A DNA stretch of 64,000 bases from Whalleya microplaca (taxonomy: Eukaryota > Ascomycota > Sordariomycetes > Xylariales > Xylariaceae). A model generated the notes under the pieces. The model was given only the letters and a program-made list of their open reading frames with translations. It ran no database searches and was not told where the DNA came from. Shown here one piece after another: positions 1 to 10,772 of the stretch; within the stretch, counting starts at the first letter, position 1; the number at the start of each line of letters is the position of its first letter. A program made the position numbers and the translations under genes. The stretch covers positions 62,001 through 126,000 of the forward strand of contig MU385776.1 of NCBI GenBank assembly GCA_022497155.1. The letters are read 5' to 3'.

Positions 1-82
1 CCGATAAGGTCCCAGGCCGCCAGGGGTCTGGGGGGGGAGGCATCCCGCCTCGAGCCTGCCCTGTAAAGGTTGTGATTGTATG

Positions 83-186
83 TATGGGGGGGGTATGGAT
101 GTTGTATTAATGATGGAGAGTGAACTCCAGGTGACTAGGTAATGGATTCCTTAAGCTGACAGGCAGGGGCGCACAGACCACCCACA
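83..186 (+). repeat. 104-bp perfect direct repeat, copy 1
   Basis: Every base from 83 to 186 matches 790-893 at a constant offset of 707. The match starts at a T followed by AT and eight Gs, and ends in CCCACA. Identity over 104 bp, including the mononucleotide G8 tract, implies a recent copying event or strong homogenisation. It could be the terminal direct repeats of a small element of about 811 bp. I see no convincing primer-binding site or polypurine tract just inside the copies, so no class is assigned. Confidence 0.9.
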
Positions 187-789
187 CACGGCCAAACCTC
201 CCCAGGCAGCTCCCCAGGAGCGCCTGCCACAGACATCAACCTTATGAAACTTGCCACTAAACTCTAATATAATCCCGCATTTTCCTCATGACTTTCAGGT
301 ATTCTATCGTCAATTCTGAGTGATTCCATCGTGAGATTCTGACATTCCGACTGATTCGCACTAAAAGGGAGACAAGATGAGACCCAGGTAAACGGCCAGA
401 CTCCATACTACAACCGCACCTGCCCATATAAAAACCAGGTGTTCCGATTACACTCATTCGTAATCGCACCGAACTTCAAGTAAACGACATCTGACCAGGA
501 ATTCTGAACTCTGACCAGGAATTTCTTTAGGATGTCTGACAGGATATCAAATAGTATGTGGATCTGTATGGGATTGGATGTAGTTTAGGATCTGAGGATC
601 TAAGGATCTGAGATTTCTGGGACGGTTTGCCGGTGATAGTGTAGTGATCTGCCGTCAGGACTTCTGGCCAGGAATATCTGAATTATCGGAAAATTAATGA
701 AGCCATTATGAGAATGAAATAATTGTATTGCCGCAATGGGAAACCAACAGGAGCTGCAAACGAATCCTGCAGCTCTCACCAATTGAAGT

Positions 790-893
790 TATGGGGGGGG
801 TATGGATGTTGTATTAATGATGGAGAGTGAACTCCAGGTGACTAGGTAATGGATTCCTTAAGCTGACAGGCAGGGGCGCACAGACCACCCACA
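790..893 (+). repeat. 104-bp perfect direct repeat, copy 2
   Basis: Second copy of the repeat at 83-186. The two differ at the base after each end (C at 187, G at 894) and at the second base before (82 versus 789), so the ends are sharp. At 104 bp the repeat is well below the few hundred bp usually needed to trigger RIP, which may explain why it escaped mutation. Confidence 0.9.
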
Positions 894-2540
894 GTTGCAA
901 CTTGCAAGATGCCTACATACATGTACATACGCAGATACGCAGTATTGACTGTACATACCCAGGTCCCAGTCTTTTTTTCTTTTTTCTTTTCTTTCCCTGT
1001 TATGGATATGGATATGTTGCCTCCAATGCTGTTTCCTCTCCTGAGTCTCTCCCTCAAAGCTACCCCTGCTGCCCTGCCTGCCTGCCTGCCGGCCTACTAC
1101 CTACGCAGTATACTGCTACCCTGAAGTCTGGCTAGCACCAACACCTTTGCATCCTGTCAGGCCTGTCAAAGTCTGCCCGCTGTCGCATCGCATCGCTTTG
1201 CGGTATCAGTGAACAGACAACGGGATCGCAATAGTGCGCAAATACCTGCCACTGGCATTAACGCTGCCGTGCCATCTGAAGGAATTTGCTTTTCTCAGCC
1301 TGCGGCTTATGCTGAGTCACTGTCTGTCATCAAATTCCTGACACTTGACTGCCGAGCAAGGCTGTGGCTGGCTAGATCTAGGCCTTGGGTTTGCAAAATC
1401 AGCAGGGCAGCTGTTTGACTGACTACTATGTAAGAAGGATACGCGCGTTGAAAAGTTCAAGGCTTGAAGCTCCCTAACTGCTGAACTAATGGGTCATTTT
1501 GCATGAGTCCGACATATCCTATGGCGGTATCCGGTTCCTATCCGGGACCGTTACATCGTCCTTACACTCCCTTTTAGGGCGACTGGGGCGTCTTTTTCGA
1601 GCTGTTGGTCCTCACGTTGTCAGCTAAACGACACTAGGTCGCCATCAATACTATGCACGACACTGGTTCATTGCATTCGAGCCGAGTTTCGCGACTCGGT
1701 CCGCCGCCTTGGGAGGTTGCGCCGCCCAAGCCGTCAACTGAGATGATTCGCGTGTACACGGAGTCCGGCAACCGTCTCTGCAGGTCGATCACATCTCCAC
1801 CCCAAAAGGCAGAGGCGCTCTTTCGTAAATTCTCTCTATCCACCGATGGCGCAGGAGCCCGTCGTGAAATGATCAAACGGTAGCACTTTCCGAGACAGCA
1901 AACATCTAAGTATCGAAATGGGTTACGAGGGACGAACTAGGTATGTAGGTAGTGGGCAGAGGTGTTCGTATAATGGTGTAAGAATGTCACCGTCATCCTG
2001 TTCACTTGTCTTGCTAGGGAACCGCATACGAACAGTGATCTGTTCGGTAATACTCACATGAGCATTTTCTAGCATACTTAACTACCGATCACGAGAGGAT
2101 ATATTTTTCTAAGCCCCTTTGCCACAGCAAGTCCACTTCACCTGTCAGGATGACATTCACCTGTTTCACTTGCTCTTCTCCACAATTCCGCAGTGTACCA
2201 CACCCATTGCCTCTAGGTAAACTGCATGGTCGTGTTCGGTTCATCACCTAGGGATCAAAGCTTCTGCAATGCAATCCCAAGGCAGTTGGGGATAATAAGG
2301 GGTTCTGAGACCGTAGCAAACGACGATCACAACTGGAATGAATATTCTATCTACTTTTTGAAACTCGGCTATTGCGCTTCTCATATATTAACAAATTGAT
2401 AACCTCTACCCCCAAAATACCTTTCTTAAACCGGCTGAAGTTGTCCGCCCTTTTTTGGTGTTGTACGTCCTATGATAAGGATATCTCATGGAGTCACTAT
2501 GGCTAGGCGACTCAAAGTATAATCCAATCCGTCGCTTCCC

Positions 2541-4284
2541 TTATCTTGCAGTCGATACGTTTTGACGCTTCGAGAATTTCCAGGCAAAGGTCAAACTCAA
2601 AAGAAGACCGACTGTGCTCAGACCAATGGCTACATACCAGGCACCCCTATAGCCCCTTAACGTATCCTGGGGCGTATGCCCACCATTATTGACGCGCAGC
2701 TCGACGGTACTAGCAATACCCAAAGAAAGCGCACTGCTGTAGTTGACTACAGTGGTGACCAGGCTAGCCGCGATGCCTTGATGCTCACTCGAAACCAGGT
2801 CTGAAAGCATGAGCGTCGCTGCCGGGAAGCTCAAGTCCATGCCCCAGGTAATGATCAAATTGCAGAGGAATGTCTGGGCCCAGTACGTCTGGTCTATGGG
2901 GGCGGTGGCGATGAGGGCGGTGCCAGCGGTGAAAGCCAGCAGGGCGAGCGCCATCACCACCGCAGGCCCGACCCGGTGTATGGTTATCCCAGTGGTCATC
3001 GCAGCCGTGATCCCGCTGATGAAAATAGGACTATGCCACGCCGTAGCCAGCAGAGGCGACGCGCCTCGCAGTATCTCGTAAAACTCCCACACGTAGTAGA
3101 TGTAGATGCCGAAACAGCCCCAGCCGCAGAAAACGGCCCCCAGGACGAAAGCCACCCCCGAATTGATGGCTTCCAATGGTATCAGGGGTTTGCTGGCGTA
3201 CTTCTCGACGAAGACGAAGCCTATGCATAGCAGGACGCCAATGATTAGCAGCGTAGGGACATATGCATTGTGCCAGCCGTCGAGAGACCCCTGATTCCAA
3301 GCAATAATAATCAGCCCGAGGCCTGTGACGCCAGTCACAGCGCCGAGGACGTCAAGCTCAGCACATAAAGCCACAAAACCCGTAATAGGAGCTCTGGCGT
3401 TCTCAGAGGACAAGCCGTCGGGTATCACAAACACGCCGGCCAGCGTAATAACAACCAGCACCAACGCAAACACCCAATACGCGCACGGCCACCAGACCAG
3501 CGCCAACAACCCCGTGAACGTCGGCGACAGGATGGCCGACGCGGGCGCCATGGCCCCAAACACCCCGAACAGCATGGCCTTGCGGCGGCCGGGCACGTAC
3601 GCGACCCCCAGCAGCGCGACGGCGTTCGGGATCAGGAGCGCCGGGCCGATGCCCTGCATCACGCGCGCGAACAGGAAGACGGCGTACCGGTGCGGGTCGG
3701 GGGCGTAGACGGACAGCCCGGCCACGAGCGTGAACAGCGCGAACCACAGGTTCCCCAGCAGGAGGAGCTGCTTGTAGCCCCAGAGGTCGCCCAGACGGCC
3801 CGCGAGCAGGATGAAGGTCCCCGTCGTGAGGCCGTAGCCGGCCATTAGCCAGACGAGCTGTGCTGGGCTGGTCACGCCTAGGTCGGCGCCGGTTTGGTGG
3901 AGGATGCTGAGGGTTTGGTGGAAGCCGGAGTCTGGGGGTGTAGGTTAGTTATCTTCGAATATAATGGGATTTATGGAGTCGGCTTAGGGAGTACTTACGT
4001 GGAGTGAAATTAGCCGTAGACACAATGGCGAAGAAGGCTAGCTCGTGGGCAACCGACATGGGCTTACCGAGGAAGATATGGGACCTCGGATCTTGTTGGG
4101 GCCCCTTTTCTGTGTCGCTGCTGTTATTGCTCGAGGGCTCGATGAGGTCGCCTCCGAGAGCTGAGGACATCATGCCATCACATCCATGGTCTCCTTTGGC
4201 TAATGATGGGGCTGATGACGACGAGGAAACTCCGTGCCTGTCAGAACCGTAGGCAGACATTGTTGATGAGTCGCTTGAATCCAT
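2541..4284 (-). CDS. MFS multidrug transporter (DHA14/ATR1-like)
   Basis: Proton-driven major facilitator of the fungal drug:H+ antiporter type, expected in the plasma or vacuolar membrane. Two exons: 4284-3999 and 3931-2541. The 67-bp intron has donor GTAAGT, branch CTAAC and acceptor CCCAG, and gives 558 aa. The soluble, Ser-rich N-terminus of about 85 residues is followed by many hydrophobic segments. The family loop after TM2 is clear (LAGRLGDLWGYKQ), and motif-C-like Gly/Pro-rich stretches follow. The join restores the usual first-helix sequence (GVTSPAQLVWLMAGYGLTTG). The first in-frame ATG is at 4284; farther upstream the frame has only GTG before a stop. Substrate is unknown. It sits away from the terpene island and next to mip1, so a link to the metabolite is not implied. 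Confidence 0.88.
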
Positions 4285-4331
4285 GTAGCCTGTTTCTTGT
4301 CTTGGTGAAGGGTGATAACTATCGGGACTGT

Positions 4332-4340
4332 CTACCACAT
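4332..4340 (-). promoter_or_regulatory. Minimal upstream ORF (Met-Trp-stop) of the MFS gene
   Basis: Reading toward the MFS start, ATG TGG TAG lies 48 nt before the ATG at 4284 and about 40 nt downstream of the TATA motif. If the transcript starts near 4350, the mini-ORF lies very close to the cap, where it could be skipped by leaky scanning or dampen translation. Confidence 0.4.
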
Positions 4341-4379
4341 ACAGGTAACCAACCGGACTCTCGAGGAGAAGAGGCCCAA

Positions 4380-4387
4380 CTTATATA
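4380..4387 (-). promoter_or_regulatory. TATA box of the MFS transporter gene
   Basis: TATATAAG on the minus strand, about 96 bp before the ATG at 4284. This is a normal distance for a fungal core promoter with a short leader. The same octamer occurs about 95 bp upstream of the calpain gene. Confidence 0.5.
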
Positions 4388-5343
4388 AGCCCGGCGTTCC
4401 ATCGACGAGAGCCACCCATGCTCGACGACTGGTATGTATAGTTTAAAAAACCCCAACCAGCAAACACCGACGCGCCCGGAGAAGCTGTTTCTGCCGTGCT
4501 GGAGACGGCGCGTGGCATCATGGTTCTGCAACTAAATCAGCAAATCACCAAATATCGACCGAGGGTCTCGGGAAGGGATGAGACCTTCTGTCGTGGGCGA
4601 ACGTCGTCGAGGTGTGCCCCCTTGTAGCACGCGACTCTAACTGCCGACGATGGCACCAACCCCGTTTCGGACTTTTTTCTGGCCTCCTTACTCCCTCTGT
4701 GCGATGGCTATGCCCATCGGTAGAAAGCAGCAGCAGCATCTCTTCTTTTCACTCCTGCTGGCTCGCTCCACTAATTTATTTTACCTGTGCGACATGGGCT
4801 TCGTCAGGTATCACGAAGTCGAACCTCGTGGGTTTCTTGACATGAGAAGGAACACGCTGGCGGCGCACATCCATCCCTTGAGATGTGAGGAGTACTGGGA
4901 CAACATGAATCACTATTGGTCGTCGTGAGCGTAGATGATCGGCTTTTTAATCTATTTTAATTGAAAAATTGGCGAACAATGGGGGTTCGTGCGGAATATA
5001 GCCCTTAGCATTCCTCACTCACGCACATACGCACATAGGATGCGGGCGCCGCCGAACTGTATGCGTGGACGTGTTTAAGCGAGACACAGGACCTCGGAGA
5101 GGAGAGGTTGTTCATGACAATGGATGAGGAGGGCCTCTCACTTTCTCACCGTCGCTGTCACTGTCTGTCTCTGCTTACGTCTCCTTCTGTTTCTATGCTG
5201 TTTCTCTTTACGAGTTTGCTATCGTGCTTCATGGGGTTTCGGAAACGGGAAGACCAATGTCTCGACCCAATATCGGAAGCTCGCTTCTCGAGTCCCCAGA
5301 CCAACTTGATCCGAGACCTTTCCTTCGACTTGCCGGCGCCGTA

Positions 5344-5380
5344 TAAAAAAAAGAAAAAAAAAAGAAAAAAAAAAAAGAAA
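5344..5380 (+). repeat. Homopurine A/G microsatellite
   Basis: A 37-bp A-rich tract interrupted by single Gs. It creates spurious Lys/Arg-rich (plus) and Phe-rich (minus) reading frames. Confidence 0.85.
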
Positions 5381-5694
5381 CAAGCAATCAATCACGTCAG
5401 AATTGATGACGATGCGCCGTGTAGCTGGCTCGGCCGCCGGTTGGATGGATATGGAGGTCATGTCTTTCACGGGTCAGACACCACGCATGTCTGTGTGTTG
5501 AACTGCTTCTATTGCTTCTATTGACCCGCGCTAACGAATCATGTGTAATCGCGACTACCGGGATCCTGGACCTCTCGCTTATTAATTGATGGGTATAGAC
5601 CATCTCCTCACGCGAGATATCGATTTTTTACTTACGACATACTACTATTGAATGGGTAATATATTCGTTGGTAGGAGCTTGGTGTTCATAAGGG

Positions 5695-5721
5695 TTTTTT
5701 TTTTTTTTTTTTTTTTTTTTT
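5695..5721 (+). repeat. Poly-T tract, 27 nt
   Basis: Uninterrupted T27 in the intergenic region upstream of mip1. It could be the A-tail footprint of a retroposed element on the minus strand, or a simple nucleosome-excluding tract. No element body is recognisable beside it. Confidence 0.85.
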
Positions 5722-6457
5722 GTGGTTTGACCTGAGTCTAATCATTGAGGTCATGCTTGCCACTTGCCTGAAGGTTTCTTAGATAGTTTGTAAGCTCGGT
5801 TGCCTCATTGCCTTCATCAGTCTAAGATTCTCACATTGAAAGCCTAATTGGTGCCTAAGAAGGGGGGACACCCATTGCATGATGGAGAGTGCTTCATACG
5901 GCCGGGGCTCCCGGGCTACCTACAAGTTACCAATATTTCTGACCATAGATATATTGATGGCACTGTTGTCAATCATAGGGAAAGAAAAGAAAACACGAAA
6001 ATACGAAAAAAAGAGTGCACTCCAACGAACTTGTACATTGACAAGTGGTTTCCTATATTATATTGGCAGAGTTTACACGTACGTGAACTACCTTGTGGTT
6101 GAATAGTATTCAAATTGATGGTTAATTGTGTGATTGGCACACCAATGGCAACTAAGGACCCTAATTGATGCATGTACATAAAACTGATAAGAACTAAATA
6201 TGCTGATATGAGAGATATGCATATGTACAAAATAGGATGGCCTACATACTTACTCGGTACGGACTAGCAAAAGTAAAAGTCTCCAACCAAGCAGCCCAAG
6301 CAGCCGCTACCGATCCCCACTGGACCCCCTTATCCCAAAGCTATGATCAGTCATTCGGCGTCATAAATTTCTGAAAAAGCTCTTCACAGTTTGCACAGCT
6401 GCAAATTCGTCGCGAAAACCTCCCACCAACCAGAATGGTCCACGGAACGCGGTAGTG

Positions 6458-9400
6458 ATGCTGAATCCTGCAAAGGGCCACGTACGAAGCGCGTCGACTT
6501 CGAGCTTCGTGCGCCTTGCCAGGCACCGGGCGCAAAGTCATCGTTATCACCAGCCATGGCGACTATCGCAATTGAGGTGGCAGACCATGGCGGCGATCGC
6601 CCAAACGACAACTACCAATGAAGCATCGGCTTCGCATACGCAGCCGAGGAGGAGTCTTGCAAGTGAGTCGCAGATAATCATCAAAGTATTGCGCGAGGAG
6701 TTTGTTCACTAATTGTCCTATAACACAGTTCCATCCGAAGCACGATTCAACGACATAGGCGTTCAGCACCTCAGCTCTCATGTCTATGACCAGATTTTTC
6801 CAGATGGCAGCGTGCCCCCACCAAAAGAATTGGTGGAATTGTCCAAGGACCACCTGCGTCGTCATGATCTACTAGGCAAGAACACCGACAACAATGCGCC
6901 CATTGCTTTCGAGGTACCCCCGATCCAGGGCAAAACCCTGGACGAGCATTTCCACAAGCTCGGAGTTGATTCCGCCGAGCCCTTTCTCTCCCATGCGAAG
7001 CAGTTCGCGAAGGAAAATGCACCGCCTCGGCCGAGGCAATGGGTAAAACGAAGCGGTTGGACGAAATACCCCTACAACCCCGATGGTCCAACAGAGCCCG
7101 TCCCAGTCGAAGCCCCAGACGACAATATGCTGTGCTTCGATGTGGAGGTCATGTGGAAAGAGACTTCCTTCGCTGCAATGGCCTGCGCAATGAGCCCGAC
7201 AGCGTGGTACGCTTGGATATCGCCATGGCTGCTAGGAGAGTCTAAGTCCGACAAGCACTTGATTCCACTTGGGGATCCGAGCAAGGACCGAATTATCGTT
7301 GGCCACAACATTGGGTACGATCGGGCGAGGATACTGGAAGAATACGACTTGAAGCAAACAAGGAATTCGTTTCTTGATACCATGTCCCTGCACGTCGCCG
7401 TCAATGGCATGTGCTCCCAGCAGCGACCGAAGTGGATGAAGCACAAGAAGAACAGGGAGCTGCGAGATAAGATCGCCAAGGAGACAGACAATGCCGAATT
7501 AGCAAATTTGTTGGCGGACAACAGCTTCCGCGAGGACGAAGAAGAACTCTGGGTTGAGCGCAGCTCAATCAACTCCCTCCGCGATGTCGCCAAATTTCAC
7601 CTAAATGTGACAATTGATAAGGCGGCGCGAAACGATTTCGGGGAACTAGATCGGTCAGGTGTTGTTGGCAAGTTGGACGAATTACTAGACTATTGTGCAG
7701 CAGATGTGGCAATAACCCATCGAGTGTACCAGATTGTCTTTCCCAACTTCCTCCAAGTCTGTCCTCATCCCGTCAGCTTCGCCGCGTTGCGACATCTTTC
7801 GTCCGTCATCCTGCCGGTCGATAAGTCTTGGGATGCCTACATCGCAAACGCAGAGGCAACCTACCACAGACTGTCGGATGCTATCCAGGAAAGACTCATC
7901 TTGTTGACGGAAAAAGCTCTGGAAATAAAGGACGACGCAGAGAAATGGGGTAATGACCCCTGGCTGAAGCAGTTGGACTGGTCTGGACAGGAGATCAGAA
8001 TGGCCAAGGGAAAAAAGAAGACTGACCCTCCAAGGCCCGCGAAAAACCAAAAGATGCCTGGGATGCCTAAATGGTACAAAGCCTTGTTTCATAAGAGCGA
8101 TGCGCCGATCAGTCTGACCGTCAGAACCCGGGTCGCACCGCTTTTACTCCGTCTTGCGTGGGATGGATATCCATTGGTCTGGTCCGACAAGTATGGCTGG
8201 ACCTTCAAGGTGCCTCCTTCAGATCTGTCGAAATACAGTTCGACACAATTGGTCAAATGCGACTTTTCCGATGAGCCCATTGAGGCTCTGAAGCACGACT
8301 GGGAAGGGACATACTTCAAACTTCCTCACAAAGATGGCCCGACAACACGATGCGCGAACCCTATGGCCAAGAGTTACCTTTCTTATTTCGAAATGGGCAC
8401 GCTATCGTCGGAGTATTCATATGCGAAAGAAGCGCTTGATATGAATGCGTCCTGCTCCTACTGGATCAGTGCTCGAGACAGAATTATGTCGCAGATGGTT
8501 GTCTACGAGAATGATAAAGTCACGAAGAGAGGCAGAAAACCAGGCCACCCGCAAGGCTATATTCTGCCTCAAGTGATCCCCATGGGAACAATTACGCGGA
8601 GAGCAGTCGAAAATACTTGGTTGACAGCCAGCAACGCGAAGAAGAACAGAGTCGGTTCTGAATTGAAGGCTATGGTCAGGGCCCCTCCAGGCTATTCGTT
8701 TGTTGGTGCCGATGTTGACTCTGAAGAGCTCTGGATCGCTAGTGTTATAGGAGATGCCACCTTCAAGCTACATGGTGGCAATGCCATTGGTTTCATGACC
8801 CTGGAAGGCACCAAGGCAGCTGGCACCGATCTTCACTCCCGCACAGCCTCTATTTTGAATATTACTCGCAATAATGCCAAAGTATTCAATTACGGACGGA
8901 TTTATGGCGCCGGGCTCAAGTTTGCTGCCACGCTACTTAGGCAGTTCAATCCAAGTCTCTCGGAGAAGGAAACTTTAGATGTTGCTGGCAGGCTTTACAC
9001 TGCAACCAAGGGTGCCAAGACAAATCGAAAACAATTATATAAGAGACCATTCTGGAGGGGTGGTACCGAATCGTTTGTCTTTAACAAGCTCGAGGAATTC
9101 GCGGAGCAGGAGTCTCCACGAACACCAGTTCTTGGAGCCGGTATCACCGAGGCTTTGATGGGCAGATATATCAGCAAGGGTGGCTACCTGACCTCTCGCA
9201 TCAACTGGGCAATCCAGTCCTCTGGTGTCGATTATCTGCATCTTCTGATTGTTTCCATGGACTACCTGATCCGTCGTTTTAATATCAATGCCCGTCTCTC
9301 CATCACTGTACATGATGAGATCCGATACCTTGTCAAGAACGAAGACAATTACCGCGCAGCAATGGCGCTCCAAGTGTCTAACCTCTGGACTCGAGCAATG

Positions 9401-10006
9401 TTTGCTCAGCAGGTCGGCATCAATGACCTCCCGCAAGCATGCGCCTTTTTCTCTGCCATCGATATCGACCACGTTCTTCGCAAGGAGGTAGATATGGACT
9501 GCATTACGCCAAGCCACTTGACCCCTATCCAACCCGGCGAGAGCATCGACATCATGCAACTACTCGAGAAAGGTGACCAGGCTTTCCTCGATCCGGACAT
9601 TGTCCCGGAGAACTACCCCCCGAATCTCAACGATATCCCCTACACGCCCCGCATACCCGTGATGGAGACCCTCAACGCCAGCCAGGACCCGAAGGACCTC
9701 AGCTTCCTGAAGGCACAGATCTCCATAGACGACAACGAGCTCCGCGAGATCCTCAAGCAGCAGCGGAAGGCTATCGAATCCGCCGGCGGGGGCACGCCGC
9801 GCAAACCCAGGCAGCGGAAGCTGGTCCCGTACAGCTCGCAGGCGCACCTGATCCCGCACATGTACGAGCCGTTCGAGGCCAAGTTCCCGGCCAAGCAGAG
9901 CTTCAGCAGCAGCAAGGGAGGGGGAGGCGGAGGGGGAGGACAGTGGTACTTCGAGAGCATGCCGCCTCCCTCTTCGAGCTGGAAACGGCCGGGTCCGCGA
10001 CTTTGA
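6458..10006 (+). CDS. mip1: Mitochondrial DNA polymerase gamma, catalytic subunit
   Basis: Replicates mitochondrial DNA. Two exons: 6458-6662 and 6729-10006. The 66-bp intron (GTGAGT ... ACACAG) gives 1160 aa. The start is the ATG at 6458, just inside a GTG-initiated frame. The first exon encodes a basic, Arg/Ser-rich N-terminus that fits a mitochondrial presequence. The 3'-5' exonuclease motifs are present: Exo I CFDVE (D206, E208), Exo II VGHNIGYD (about 259-266) and Exo III YCAADVAITH (D394). Family A polymerase motifs follow: A VGADVDSEE (D730), B RNNAKVFNYGRIYG (R782, K786) and C HDEIR (D931). The C-terminal extension after about residue 1000, typical of fungal Mip1, ends in a poly-Gly patch. 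Length matches the family (yeast about 1250 aa). All catalytic residues look intact. Confidence 0.96.
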
Positions 10007-10772
10007 GGAAGAGAAGTTAGAGTAATGAATGTAGTATGTTAATGCGCACGGTTCTTGCAACGGCTTTTTTTCTTCCTTTTGTATATCGTCTTACTACTCC
10101 TCCTGCATTGTACGAAAGGGAAGGGGGCAAAAGGGGGATGGGATGAGGGTGGGGGGAATAGAAATGATGGGTATGTTGGTGGGTTGACAGGCAAAAGATA
10201 GGCCGGCGGCGGTATGTAATGTTTCGATTGCGGCGTTGAAACCGGTGTACGCGATTATGGGAAATCCTGCCACGTTATATCTTATGCTAGTTGTATATAA
10301 GAAGTTGTGCTTACTTGATCCGTACTGCATCGTATCGAGACTTTGCTGGTGTCTGTCTGGGCTCGTCCTGAGCATATACGGAGCTGAGTGATAGGAGATG
10401 CGTGACTACTAAAAGCAGCGGTATTACTGGGATTCCACGGCGGTGGAAGAAGACAACGGGGGTCAGAATAGCAAAGCCTGTTCATTGCGGTTACCCTTCG
10501 GGTATATACTTTTACGCCTTCGTGGCGGGAAGAAACTCAAACAATTCCATGCACTAATAACCATTATTCCATTACCCCCATATCCATCGTTCCATGCGTT
10601 TATATGCATTATCCCATACCCTCCTGCCCATCATTCCATTCACCTAATTCGTATTATGCCAGTCTGTCTAATTAAGTTGACAGACAGGCCACGCATGAAC
10701 AAATGTAATAAGAGCATTGCCGGGGGGTAGGGAGGGGACGGAGGGGACGGAGGGGACGGAGGAAAGGGTGCT
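10007..10772. other. Convergent 3' intergenic region
   Basis: Tail-to-tail spacer between mip1 (plus) and the membrane-protein gene (minus), presumably both 3' UTRs. No gene seen. It holds the GGAGGGGAC tandem repeat at its right end and a block of CCATT-rich near-repeats around 10560-10640. Confidence 0.5.
10732..10763 (+). repeat. GGAGGGGAC tandem repeat
   Basis: Three and a half 9-bp units, preceded by a G6 run at 10722-10727. The G-rich strand could fold into a quadruplex. It lies immediately 3' of the stop codon (10773) of the minus-strand membrane-protein gene, so it is C-rich in that mRNA. Confidence 0.8.

Larger units (their letters stand above)
1..2540. other. Gene-free left edge
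   Basis: I see no supportable gene here. Short open frames on both strands lack start context, splice structure and recognisable protein motifs. The stretch holds the 104-bp direct repeat listed separately. Between its copies lies a run of small degenerate repeats, with GGATCTGA-like words around 570-615 and TCTGACCAGGAATT-like words around 490-525. G-runs occur at the edge (about 30-38 and 86-93). The 3' UTR of the MFS gene probably reaches into the last few hundred bases. Confidence 0.6.
4400..6457. other. Intergenic region with homopurine and poly-T tracts
   Basis: Divergent promoter region between the MFS gene (left, minus) and mip1 (right, plus). No gene is supported. Open frames around 5108-5524 owe their length to an A/G-only tract (5344-5380), and the strand-opposed frames there are low-complexity. 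A 27-T run lies at 5695-5721. Confidence 0.55.

Noticed and set aside
3301..3875. Arg/Pro-rich frames opposite and offset to the MFS gene
   Set aside because: GC-rich shadows without transmembrane or domain signals; the MFS frame explains the region.
5108..5524. A 138-codon frame on plus and Phe-rich frames on minus
   Set aside because: The length comes from the A/G-only tract, which lacks stop codons. Composition outside the tract is not protein-like.
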